From Avena insularis (taxonomy: Eukaryota > Streptophyta > Magnoliopsida > Poales > Poaceae), in contig CM042689.1 in NCBI GenBank assembly GCA_023614405.1, positions 327,336,305-327,400,304 on the forward strand: a stretch of DNA of 64,000 bases, written 5' to 3'. The notes below the pieces were generated by a model. That model searched no databases and had not been told where the DNA came from. It saw only the letters and a list, made by a program, of their open reading frames with translations. A program made the translations under genes and the position numbers. The stretch's first letter is position 1, and each line of letters starts with the position of its first letter. Below are positions 1 to 9,510 of this stretch, in pieces.

Positions 1-1
1 T

Positions 2-205
2 GCACTACATGATACGTCTACTAGTCCACTCAAGAACACTAATGCGGTGATGAATGATAGTGACAACTCGGAGGAAGGGGCTAAAAGGAGACTCAACATG
101 GATAATGTTGATCAAGTTGAGCGTGATGAGCATGATAAGAATCTAGGTGAACACTTACCGATGATAATAGATAACCAACCACCATCGGCTCCGAGCAATG
201 CATAG
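2..205 (+). pseudogene. LINE-alpha ORF1 C-terminal end (partial)
   Basis: An open frame runs from the window edge to a TAG at 203-205, giving 67 residues. It is acidic and hydrophilic, with DSDNSEEGAKRR and DNVDQVERDEHDK stretches and no recognisable domain. It sits about 95 bp upstream of the ORF2 start, the usual spacing for the ORF1 tail of plant L1 elements. The N-terminal part and any zinc knuckle would lie outside the window. The assignment rests on position and composition rather than on a motif. Confidence 0.6.
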
Positions 206-300
206 TGAGAGGATAATCGAAGCAAAAGAGCAAAGAAGGATGGATCTAACTACACTTAACTAGGATCGGTGCCATCCTTTGTAGGGTCCGCCTGGTCGCA

Positions 301-1109
301 ATGAAAATATTGGCTTGGAACTGTGGAGGAATGTATATGTACATAGCAGTTAATGCACTTTAGGTGATACATAAGCGTCTCAAATCGGATGTACTTTTCC
401 TATCTGAAGCACGTCTCAGATGTACTTTTCCTGTCTGAAGCACGTCTCAGATGTATTTTTCCTGTTTGAAGCACGTCTATGTAGATCTAAGGCAGATCGT
501 CTACGTGTCAAGTTGAGTTTTGGTGAGATACCTGTGAAGGGAAGTGATGGGAGAAATGAAGGATAGTGATGTTCTAGAACAACGAGACTGCTGATGCGAC
601 CACCAAAGAGGTTACAAACAAATTTAATGATATCAGGATCAATGACCATAGCGAGTCTGGATGGCGGCTCACTGGAATATACGGTGAGCCTAGTGGCAAT
701 AGGAAGTACCTCACGTGAGGATATATCCGATCGTTACATGTAGTGATTGATCTCTCATGGGTGATGCTAGGAGATTTTAGCGAGATTTTGTATAGCGCTA
801 AAAAGGAGGATGGCAATGCTTAACCTCAGATATGCATGCAAGCATTTAGTGACATGCTGAGTGAGTGTAATTTGGAAGATATGGGTTTCACGCAGGAGGC
901 GGGAAGTTTTCACATGGCGTCGTGGGAAGATCCATGAACGGCTGGACCGGGCTATATGTGACCATCGATGAGCTTCTATGTTCCTTTTTCATGCAGTGAT
1001 CAATGAGGATATTGGCAAGTCGGATCATAGGCCGGTATTGATCGACACTGAATTTAATTCAGAATTGCAAATAAGAAATACAAGAGGCTCGCTGAGATTT
1101 GAAGCAAGA
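301..1109 (+). pseudogene. LINE-alpha ORF2, endonuclease domain (broken)
   Basis: ATG at 301 begins MKILAWNCGGM, the typical start of the apurinic/apyrimidinic-type endonuclease of plant L1 elements. Further on are the motif DVLFLSEAR (near 390), GIYGEPSGNRKY (near 678), WVMLGDFSEILYS (near 758) and an SD(H)RPVLID-like end (near 1020). In active relatives this domain nicks the target DNA to prime reverse transcription. The frame is broken by a TAG soon after the start, several later stops and at least two frameshifts, and contains an internal tandem triplication. It ends at the 16-bp TSD of the retroposon at 1110. Confidence 0.85.
388..479 (+). repeat. 31-bp tandem triplication inside the LINE endonuclease
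   Basis: Three adjacent near-identical units occupy 388-418, 419-449 and 450-479. Each starts gatgta and ends in gcacgtct, and encodes the DVLFLSEAR motif in one frame. Because 31 is not a multiple of three, each extra unit shifts the frame. It looks like local slippage after the element was dead. Confidence 0.9.
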
Positions 1110-2274
1110 CAGGGGGGCATCTGAAAAAAAACAACGCGCACGCGCTCTCGCTCCCCCGAGGGCGACGGCGCTTTTCCCACCTCCGCCCGCCAGACCTCTC
1201 TCCTCCTGCCCCTGCGCCGCCGGCAGAGCTGTCGGCTAAGCCGGCGGCGCGCCGGGCGGCCTCTCCTCCTCAGCGCCATGAGAGCCTGTCAGGCGAAGCT
1301 TCAGCGCGGCGGTGCTCTCGATCTGGCGGTCCGCCCGCCCGTGGTGGCGGGCGGTGGCGCCGTCTTGCACGGCGGGACGACGCGGCGCGGCGCAGCTCTC
1401 TGGCGTCGGTCTTCTCCCGGCCCAGATCTGGGCCTCGGCCCGACGGCTACGGCGGTCGTTGCCGTCGGCGGCGTTGTCTTCCGGTGACGGGCGTGGTGAC
1501 TCGGCTCGTTGGGGATGGAGGCACCATGGCTGGCCCATTGCAGCAAGGCGGCGGGGCTTTACGGCCCCTCGGGCCTGACCGCCCGCAGGCCTGGTGTGTC
1601 CCTGCTGCTTTGTCCGGGCGATGACCACCCTTGGTGGAGGTGGGTTCCTCCCGCCGGTTGTAGTGCTGCAGTCCCCGACTCGAGCTTGGTCTATTGCATC
1701 TGTCCTATGGACTGCTTGCTTGTGTCTTCGATGAGACGGTGGCGATGGTGACGGCGCTATCGTGGTGGCGCATGCTAGTGGGTGGCGAGATTGGTGGTGG
1801 TGCTCCGAAGCGTCCGGAGTTCTGTTATGGGTGAGGTTAGGGGGAAACCCTTGTCGGTTCGTCCGACTCCGCCGTGGTGCCGCCTTTGGGTGGCGCCTTG
1901 CCTCCTTGGAGGGCGTCGCGGATAGGCCTACTCCACTCTACTCTGAGTGTCGGGGGAAACCCTAGGTCCTGTCTCTGGGCCGGACAGCAGCGCCGTCGCC
2001 ACGGCGTTGCCCTTCCTGAAGGTGCTGTTTTGACATTGGGTGATTTGGGGTGCCAGGTGCGGGGTGGGACATTTTCGGAGGGCACAGCGGTGGCCTGTCA
2101 CCCTTGTCTCGTTGATTCGCCGTCTTTTACATTTCTTTTTTTGGGCATGTGTTAGCTGTTGCCCCAGCATTTTCAGTTGTTCGTTCCCTTGTATCATTTG
2201 GGCGTTGTGCTGTCTGGCCCATCAGCGGTCTCACCGATGTGCTTTATTTATAAAGCTGGGCGAAAGCCTGTTTC
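1110..2274 (+). mobile_element. Non-autonomous LINE-like retroposon (1.16 kb) with 16-bp TSD
   Basis: The insert is flanked by perfect 16-bp direct repeats gagatttgaagcaaga at 1094-1109 and 2275-2290. The host LINE frame (SLRFEAR / WLCEE) resumes across it. A TSD of this length is typical of target-primed non-LTR integration. The body is strongly GC-rich in the first kilobase, unlike the AT-rich surroundings. It ends in an A/T-rich segment with ctttatttataaagctgggcgaaagcc, which resembles 3' tails of grass LINEs. There is no poly-A and no reverse transcriptase. The long GC-rich ORFs inside on both strands look like composition artefacts. Orientation is inferred from the tail. It could also be a 5'/3'-only LINE derivative. 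Confidence 0.75.
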
Positions 2275-2290
2275 GAGATTTGAAGCAAGA

Positions 2291-2442
2291 TGGTTGTGTG
2301 AGGAGTCGGTGAAGAATATCATCCAGTCTGCATGGGATCTCCATGTTGATTTCGCCCTTAGTGATAATACGAAGGAGGTTCATGAGGTTTTTCATAGTTG
2401 GAATAAAGAAGTGCTAAGGTGTCGAGGAGTAGATTGTGACAA
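2291..2442 (+). pseudogene. LINE-alpha ORF2 linker segment between endonuclease and RT
   Basis: The frame continues the LINE with WLCEESVKNIIQSAWDLH and later HSWNKEVLRCRGVDCDN, the helical linker typical of plant L1 ORF2 after the endonuclease. It is open up to the gacaa target duplication (2438-2442) of gypsy element A. The last residues of the apparent ORF, past 2442, are LTR sequence rather than LINE. Confidence 0.8.
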
Positions 2443-4017
2443 TGATACGTTGGAAACGTATCTATAAATTTTTATGCTCCATGCTTGTTTTGTATCTACT
2501 TTGCTTTGCTTGTCTATACTTTGAGGTGCTTTTTACATGTTTTATGCTACTAACCTATTAACAAGTTGCAACAGTGTCAGATGCCTGTTTTCTGCTGTTT
2601 TTGGTTTCACAAAAGTTAGTAAAGAAATATTCTCAGAATTGGACGGGACAAACGTCAAAGTCAATTACTTTCCATGGGGAACAAGAAGTCCAGAGGAGAA
2701 CCGGAGAGGCCAGCCAGGGGGGCCAGACCCACCCCAGGCGCGGGGGCAGGTGGGCTCGCGCCTGGCTAGGGTTTGGTGGCCCTGGCCGCCTCCTGGTCTC
2801 GCCCCTTCGCCTATAAGAAGCCCCCGATGCAGAAACCCTGAGTACCCGATCAGAAATCCATGAAACTGTCTGTAGCCACCGCCACAATCGTCCCTAGTTC
2901 GGGAAGGATCTGAAGTTCTTCCCGGCACCCTGCCGGAGGGGAGATCATCACGGAGGCCTTCTCTCCGGTATGATGCGTGAGTAGTTCCACCTTGGACTAT
3001 GGGTCCATGTAGTAGCTAGATGGTTGTATCTCCTCCTTTGAGCTTTCATGCATAGATCTTGTGAGCTCCGTTCATGATCAAGATCTAATCTATTTGTAAT
3101 CATGCATGTTGTGTTTGCGGGGATCCGATGAATATTGAGATTATTATGTTGGTTTGATTAACGGTTTTATCTTTATGATTCTATCATGTCTGTGTTGTTT
3201 GTGATCTTGCATGCTCTCTGTTGCTAGTGGTTATCTTGGCCAAGTAGTTGCTAGTGACTCCAAGAGGGGGTATTTATGCTTGATAGTGGGTTCACGCCTC
3301 TAGTTTTCAAGGGAAGTGACAGAAATCTCTTCGGTTGTAGATGTGCTATTGCTACTAGGGAGAAAACAACGGTCTCTTGTTCATGGAACATGTGGACTGT
3401 TTACCTTACACACTTTGCTTAAAGCCGTTGTCTGTTGCTTGCAACTTAATACTGGAGTAGGGCCGGATGATAACCTGAAGGTGGTCTTCTAGTCATAGAT
3501 GCAGTTGGATGACGATCTATGTATATTGTTGTATTGCCCAATCAACCTCATAGGATCTTTCTGGCTAGTAATTGCATTGTTTTGCCTTGCTCAGTTCCTG
3601 TCAATTGCCCTGCTGTAATTTGTTTACCCTTCATGCCATGTTGTTTATCTAAGGAGAGAACCTCTAGTGAACTATGGACCTCGGTACAATCTTTACCATT
3701 GATACATATTCCACTGTTACTTGTTTACTTGCTGCAAACCATTACCTTCCACACCATACGTTTAATCCTTTGTTGCAGCAAACCGGTGAGCTTGACAACC
3801 TCACTAATTCATTGGGGCAAAGTCTTGAGTTTGTGTTGTGCAGGTCTCCGCGTTGCTTGCAACACTGTGTGACGTTTCATTCCTCCTTCTGGTTTGATAA
3901 CCTCGGTCTCAACTGAGGGAAGACTTGCTGCTGTGCTCTTCACACCTTTCTCTTGGGGTTCCCAACAAGACTCCACATCTAAGCACCAAGTTCTCTGGCG
4001 CCATCAAGGAGTCATCA
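2443..4017 (+). repeat. 5' LTR of element A (1575 bp)
   Basis: It starts tgatacgttggaaacg and ends gagtcatca. A TATA-like ctataagaa at 2811-2819 is conserved in the 3' copy (18720-18728), placing the U3/R boundary some 370 bp into the LTR. The two LTRs differ by scattered substitutions and small indels along their whole length, so insertion is not recent. The short ORFs inside are noncoding. Confidence 0.92.
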
Positions 4018-4027
4018 ATAAGTTTTC

Positions 4028-4045
4028 TGGCACCGTTGCCGGGGA
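4028..4045 (+). promoter_or_regulatory. Primer-binding site of element A (tRNA-Asp type)
   Basis: tggcaccgttgccgggga begins 10 nt after the LTR. It matches the complement of the plant tRNA-Asp 3' end with one visible substitution. tRNA-Asp priming is characteristic of the Athila lineage. Confidence 0.85.
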
Positions 4046-4261
4046 GGGAAAGGACGTCTTCACTAGGGGTGTCCTTCACCTCCTTTCTCTTTACTTTGTT
4101 TTTAGTTTGTTTTGTTTCTTTTGCTTGGTTTTGTTTGCGTTTTTTCAAAAAACCCAAAAAATTAGTCTAGTTTGGTTTGCTAGCCTTATTAAAAAACACA
4201 CAAAAAATTAGTTCCTGCTCTAGCTGCTGCTGCTGTTTTTGGCTTGCCCACCTTTGCCAAA

Positions 4262-5404
4262 ATGAACTCTGCTGAGAACACCAAGTTGTGTGACTTCACT
4301 AGCACCAACAACAATGATTTCCTAAGCAATCCTATTTCTCCACCTGCTCCTGATGCTACCTTTTATGAAATTAAGCCTGCTTTGTTGAATCTTGTGATGA
4401 GAGAGCAATTTTCTGGTGTTGGTTCTGATGATCCTGCTGCCCATCTTAATAGCTTTGTTGAACTTTGTGAGATGGAAAAGTATAAGGATTTAGATGGAGA
4501 TATTATTAAGCTCAGCCTTTTTCCTTTCTCCTTGAGGGGAAAAGCTAAAGAATGGTTGCTATCTTTGCCTAAAAATAGTATTGATTCTTCGACTAAGTGC
4601 AAAGATGCTTTTATTGAAAAGTACTATCCTCCTGCTAAGATTATTGCTATGAGAAGTGACATTATGAAATTTAAACAACTTGATAGTGAACATGTTGCTC
4701 CTGCTTGGGAAAGAATGAAATCTTTGGTTAAAAATTGTCCTACTCATGGACTCACTGCTTGGATGATTATCCAGACTTTTTATGCAGGTTTGAACTTCTC
4801 TTTAAGAAACCTGTTGGATTCTGCTGCTGGAGGTACCTTCATGGGCCTCACCTTGGGAGCTGCAACAAGGCTCCTTGATAATATGATGGTTAACTACTCT
4901 GAATGGCATGTTGAGAGAGCTCCACATGGTAAGATGGTAAATTCTGTTGAGGAAACTTCCTCTTTGAGTGAAAAGATTGATGTTATTATGGCTATGCTTG
5001 TTAATGGGAAAGCTCCTCTAGATCCTAATAGTGTTCCCTTAGCCTCTTTGGTTGCTCAAGAAGAGCAAGTTAATGTGAACTTCATTAGAAACAACAATTT
5101 CAACAATAATGCCTATAGGAATAATTTTGGTAGCAACAACAATTATAGGCCTTATCCTTCTAATAATAGCAACTCCTATGGAAGCTCTTACAATAAAGCT
5201 AGAAGTGCCCCCTCCGAACTTGAAGTCACGCTCAAGGACTTTATTAGTAAACAAACCACTTTTAATAAGACTATAGAGGAAAAGCTTTTAACTGTTGAGA
5301 AAAATATATCCTCTTTGTCTGAAGCTCAAACTCCCTTGGTTAATAAAATGGCTGCTAAACCCAAAACTATGGAAAATACCTTTGCTACTGCTCATGCCAT
5401 ATAG
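4262..5404 (+). CDS. gag: Element A gag (Retrotrans_gag family)
   Basis: This is the structural capsid protein of the retroelement, 380 residues from ATG 4262; upstream in-frame codons use only non-ATG starts. The gag core is at residues about 40-220: SLRGKAKEWLLSLP, a KYYPPAKI stretch, WERMKSLVKNCPTHGL, the EWHVERAP segment, then an Asn-rich tail (NNFNNNAYRNNFGSNNN). No CCHC zinc knuckle is visible, as is common in Athila-type gag. The frame is open to a TAG at 5402-5404, and the protease follows in the same frame. It is the best-preserved coding region in the first half of the window. No polymerase is linked to it. Confidence 0.85.
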   Translation: MNSAENTKLCDFTSTNNNDFLSNPISPPAPDATFYEIKPALLNLVMREQFSGVGSDDPAAHLNSFVELCEMEKYKDLDGDIIKLSLFPFSLRGKAKEWLLSLPKNSIDSSTKCKDAFIEKYYPPAKIIAMRSDIMKFKQLDSEHVAPAWERMKSLVKNCPTHGLTAWMIIQTFYAGLNFSLRNLLDSAAGGTFMGLTLGAATRLLDNMMVNYSEWHVERAPHGKMVNSVEETSSLSEKIDVIMAMLVNGKAPLDPNSVPLASLVAQEEQVNVNFIRNNNFNNNAYRNNFGSNNNYRPYPSNNSNSYGSSYNKARSAPSELEVTLKDFISKQTTFNKTIEEKLLTVEKNISSLSEAQTPLVNKMAAKPKTMENTFATAHAI

Positions 5405-6205
5405 GTTACTATTGATGAAAATGTTAGGCTGTTAGCTCAACTTCATGCTAAGTGGGAAAGGGAAGCTGAAAGTGACCGAAACAATAGTGTGTGCACTATC
5501 ACCACTAAACCACAAGTAGCCCCTATTCCTCCTACTACTATGCCTACCACTAGTGATGCTAAGTTTGACTTTGATATTGATGGTTGCAATATTTCTGAAG
5601 TGATTATGTTCTTGCAAAATCTTGCTAGAAGTCCTGATGCTAGTGATATGCATGTTGCCTTTACCAAACATATTACAGATGCTCTTGTTAAGATTAAGGA
5701 AGAGAAGCTAAAAAACAAAGCTTCTATTCCTAGGAAAGTAGAAGATAGTTGGGAACCCATTATTAATATGCAAGTGAATGACTTTGATCTCAAAGCTTCA
5801 TGTGATCTTGGTTCTAGTGTCTCTATTATGCCTAGGAAGATTTATGAACTGCTTGATTTGCCACCATTAGAAGATTGTTATTTGGATGTCCCACTCAATG
5901 ATAATGCTAAGAAGAAACTCATGGGGAGTATTAATGATGTTCTCATCATGGTTAAAAATGCTTATGTCCCTGTTGATTTCTATGTTTTGGATGTTGAATA
6001 CAATGCTTCTTGTCCTATTACTATGGGAAGACCTTTTCTTAGAACAGTTGGTGCCATCATTGATATAAAAGAAGGCACCATTAAATATCATTTTCCATTC
6101 AAGAAAGGTATTGCACACTTCCCTATGAGAAGAGGTAAGTTGCTTTTTTCTCCTCCTTTGAAAGAAAGATTTGATGTTAATGCTTCCTCATTTGAAAATA
6201 CTTGA
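5405..6205 (+). pseudogene. Element A aspartic protease region, in frame behind an amber stop
   Basis: The gag frame continues without shift after the TAG at 5402-5404 and stays open to 6205 (first internal Met near 5489). It carries the retropepsin motif CDLGSSVSIMP near 5809-5841 (D-L-G-S in place of D-T/S-G) and the second hydrophobic motif ITMGRPFLRT near 6019, a gypsy-type PR fold signature. In active relatives it would process Gag. It ends in FDVNASSFENT* and is followed directly by the conserved hairpin region. RT and IN are absent. The amber codon may be simple decay or an original readthrough site; the sequence alone cannot tell. Confidence 0.75.
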
Positions 6206-7046
6206 TTCTTCTTGCTTCTTGTGCCTAACTTAAAGGCGTTAAAGAAAAGTACTTGTTGGGAGATAACCCAAGAGTTTCCTTGAGTCTTGGAAGTTATTAC
6301 TTCTGTAATGACCTCTCCTTATTCTTTTTGTTTGCTTTTTGTGCCAAGAATGACCTCTAATGAGAGGGAAATAAGATTTGGGGAGTTGCTGTCCCAAAAC
6401 AGATTTCTGTCCTCCACCAAAAACACTCGTAAGGAGGATATGTAACTCGGATTGATCTCAAAATTTACGAATAAATCCCCCAGTATGTTAGCTAACTTGC
6501 GTTAGTTCAATACTTTTTGATTTTGAGCAATAGAAGATGTTCGAAAAAAATCCGTTTCTACCTGTTGGTCTCTTTTGACAGATTTCTGCCATTATTTGCA
6601 TTTGCTTATTGATTCCTTTTTTAGTTCTCTTCAGGTAAATTGAGCTTTTTGAAGGAGTTACTACAGTAGCTTGTGTTTTTAGTGAAAAGCCTTGCTATTC
6701 CAAAGCTTTGCCAGTGGTCTAATATCTTTTGAATAAGCTAATGTTGCTAATGAAGATTGTGTGAAGTTTTGTATGAAGGAAAAATTTCAGGTGTAAAGGG
6801 AGAATGATGTAATGAGATGAAGAATGGACAAAAGCTCAAGCTTCGGTATGCCACCATGGTGTCACCCCAAGAAATATCCAAGAGATACAACCGTCAAAGG
6901 GCATCCCCTTCTTTATCAATAAAAAGCTCAGGTCTGTCTAGACACTTCGTTTTTATTGTTTCATGCATAGTTGTGTTGTTCTTGGAGCGTCTTAGTTTTC
7001 GTTTGCTTTGCTTAGTTTGTTTAGTTTGCTAAAGTAGTTTGGACCC
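6206..7046 (+). other. Element A 3' noncoding region, first part, with conserved hairpin
   Basis: There is no ORF of note. A short inverted repeat TTGGG-agataa-CCCAA lies at 6256-6271, about 50 bp after the protease stop. The stretch is closely similar to 9500-10300 in element B, showing that the two share their 3' module. The gaccc TSD of element B is at 7042-7046. Confidence 0.75.
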
Positions 7047-8593
7047 TGATACGTTGGAAACGTATCTATAATTTTTGATGCTCCATGTTTGTTTTGTATC
7101 TACTTTGCTTTGCTTTGTCTATACTTTGAGGTGTTTTTATATATTTTATGAAACTAACCTATTAACAAGTTGCCACAGTGCCAGTTACCTGTTTTATTCT
7201 ATTTTTGGTTCCAGAAAGGCAGAAAATCAATATTCTCGGAATTGGATGAGACAAAAGCCAAAGTTATTATTTTCCCGAAGCAACACGGAACCACGAAGCA
7301 GAGCCGGAGGGGAGCCACAGGGTGGCCAAACCCCTAGGCCCGGGCAAGCCCTGTAGGCGCCTAGAGGGGGTGTGGGCCCCCTGGACCCCCACCGACCTTG
7401 ATTCCTGCGCCTATAAGAATCCTCTGACCCAAAAACCCTAGGAAATCCAGAAGAAATCCACGAAAACCTCTACTACGCCGCCGCCACCAAAGGGGAGATT
7501 CAGGGGACAGAAAGTCTCTGTTCCGGCACCCTGCCGGGACGGGGAAGTGCCCCCGGAGCCATCTCTATCGATCTCCATCGCCATCTTCATCACCGTTGCC
7601 GATTCCCATGACGAGGAGGGAGTAGTTCTTCCTCGAGGCTAAGGGATCTACCGGTAGCTATGTGTTCATCTCTCTCTCTATGCATGATCTTGTGGTCATG
7701 AGCTTTATAATCAAGTATATCTACCTTGCTACTCAAGTGCTTCATTAGATCTCTGCTCTCCTCATGTGTGTGAAAGTGACAACGTGCACGCCATGGTGGC
7801 ACTTAGGCTTGAGTCTACATAAATACTCTTTGTGCTTTAATAGATCTATGCTTTTCCCCACGTGTGTGAAAGTGACAGCGTGCATATCGTGTGTGGCACT
7901 TTGGATAGATTGAATATTTGTTATGAGTTATATTTGGAGTTGGATGTCTCTATGAAATTGTGGTGTTTGTTGGAACCATCTAGCGCTCAAGGTGACAGTG
8001 TGGGGTTATCTAGATTGGGGAAGGCGGACTTTGAGGAGTGCTGTTATAGCCCTACCGATGATTAGAGTGTCCAACCGGAGAGTAGTTAAGAGTAGTATCA
8101 TGAAGAGAGGATATTTATATGAGAGAGTGTTTATTAGTGAAAGTATGATCCCTAGGCCTTGTTTTCAAACATTGAAACACTGTTTGCATCTAGATCTGTT
8201 GCATGTTTGCTTGCTTCCATCTTTGTTCCGTTTGCCGGGGAGGTTTTGGGCTTTTACCTTTCCTCCACGCCATCAGCTCTTTTCTGGCATCGTTACCCCA
8301 CGTCAACAACAAGTCAGAAGCTATTTTCTGGCATCGCTACCACTTGTATTTCACTATCTCTTCGCCGAACTAGTGCACCTATACCTGACAAGTGTATTAG
8401 GTGTGTTGGGGACACAAGAGACTTCTTGTATCTTGATTGCAGGATTGCTTGAGAGGGAATACCTTTGAACACTTCCTCCCTGAGTTCGATAAACCTTGGG
8501 TAATCCAATTAAGGGAAACTTGCTGCTGTTCTACAAACCTCTGCACTTGGAGGTCCAACAATTGTCTACAAGAATAGAAGTGCGTAGACATCA
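7047..8593 (+). repeat. 5' LTR of element B (1547 bp)
   Basis: It begins tgatacgttgga and ends gacatca. TATA-like cctataagaa occurs near 7410. A fragment near 7740-7790 and one near 7850-7895 repeat gtgtgtgaaagtgacarcgtgca, an internal duplication present in both LTR copies. Confidence 0.9.
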
Positions 8594-8603
8594 AGCTTTT
8601 TTC

Positions 8604-8621
8604 TAGCGCTGTTGCCGGGGA
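8604..8621 (+). promoter_or_regulatory. Degenerate primer-binding site of element B
   Basis: tagcgctgttgccgggga, 10 nt after the LTR, is a mutated version of the tRNA-Asp complement. The spacing is the same as in element A. Confidence 0.7.
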
Positions 8622-8727
8622 GGTAAGGTAAAAGGTACTCACACCCTCCGGTGTGAGTGATCAAAGTTATTTCCTTTAGATTCTGCAATTTTGTCTTTTC
8701 GTTTCTTGTTTTCACTAGTTAGGCTTA

Positions 8728-9510
8728 ATGGAAAACAACAACAAAATTAGAGAGATTTATAGTATCTATCTTGAGTTAGGACATGAAGTGTTTGAAGAGA
8801 AAATTAAAAAACCTATGGAACTTTATTTGCATGCTAATAGCAATGTTATTAGTATGAATTCTTTGGACACCATTATTGCTAATGCTATGGAAACGTCTAA
8901 GCTTGGGGAAGCTAGTTTTTATGAAGATGATATTTTTAGTTCCCCAGCTTTGGAAGATAGCTATTGTATTGCTTATGATGATACCAAACCTCCAATATAT
9001 GATGATTACAATGATGAATATGATATTTTCAGTCCACCTAATATTGAGGAGGAAATTAATTGTGATTACAATATGCCTCCTATTTTTGATGATTATGGTG
9101 ATGAGAATAATAATTATAGATATTTTTTTGAATTTGCTCCCACTACTTATGTGGAGAGTAATAATCATTTTATGAATGTGGCTCATGATAATAATGCTTT
9201 ATGTGATAGTTATATTGTTAATTTTATTCATGATGCTACTGAAAGTTATTATGAGAGAGGGAAACATGGTTTTATGTATCTCAAAAATATTAAGTTTCCC
9301 CTCTTTATGTTGAAAATTTTGAAGCTGCACTTAATTTGCTTTCCTATGCTTGTTGCTTTGTGCTTTTATGACTTGTTTCTTTACAAGATTCCTATGCATA
9401 GGAAGTGGGTTAGACTTAAATTTATTTTGAATTTGCTTCTTGATGCTCTCTTTTACTTCAATTCATATTTCTTATGTGAGCATCTTCTCAAACTATCAAG
9501 CCTAACTTAA
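8728..9510 (+). CDS. Element B acidic ORF of unknown function
   Basis: 260 residues from ATG 8728, intact. Residues 1-80 contain MENNNKIREIYSIYLELGHEV and are mixed. Residues about 80-180 are very rich in Asp, Glu, Asn and Tyr, with repeated YDDYNDEYD / FDDYGDEN motifs. Residues about 190-260 are basic and hydrophobic (FPMLVALCFYDLFLYKIP) and could form a membrane-associated helix. No gag, zinc knuckle or protease motif is seen. It occupies the position that gag holds in element A, just after the leader. I do not recognise a function. An intact frame in an otherwise noncoding element suggests either recent activity or a role in cis, but that is inference. Confidence 0.6.
   Translation: MENNNKIREIYSIYLELGHEVFEEKIKKPMELYLHANSNVISMNSLDTIIANAMETSKLGEASFYEDDIFSSPALEDSYCIAYDDTKPPIYDDYNDEYDIFSPPNIEEEINCDYNMPPIFDDYGDENNNYRYFFEFAPTTYVESNNHFMNVAHDNNALCDSYIVNFIHDATESYYERGKHGFMYLKNIKFPLFMLKILKLHLICFPMLVALCFYDLFLYKIPMHRKWVRLKFILNLLLDALFYFNSYFLCEHLLKLSSLT

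Noticed and set aside
1025..1970. Several GC-rich ORFs on both strands, Arg/Ala/Pro-rich
   Set aside because: They overlap each other in many frames, show no domain, and lie in a GC-rich noncoding retroposon body; a composition artefact.
2443..4017. ORFs of 80-117 codons in the LTRs of A (for example near 3519-3916)
   Set aside because: Different lengths and frames in the two LTR copies, no domain, typical LTR noncoding sequence.
4244..4261. Upstream start for element A gag
   Set aside because: It would need a TTG start; the first ATG at 4262 is in frame and follows the PBS and leader.
8776..9186. Ile-rich 136-codon ORF antisense to the element B gene
   Set aside because: Mirror of the Asp/Asn/Tyr-rich sense codons; no independent evidence.
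9270..9510. Envelope-like membrane protein in element B
   Set aside because: One hydrophobic stretch without signal peptide, cleavage site or paired membrane segments does not support an env gene.
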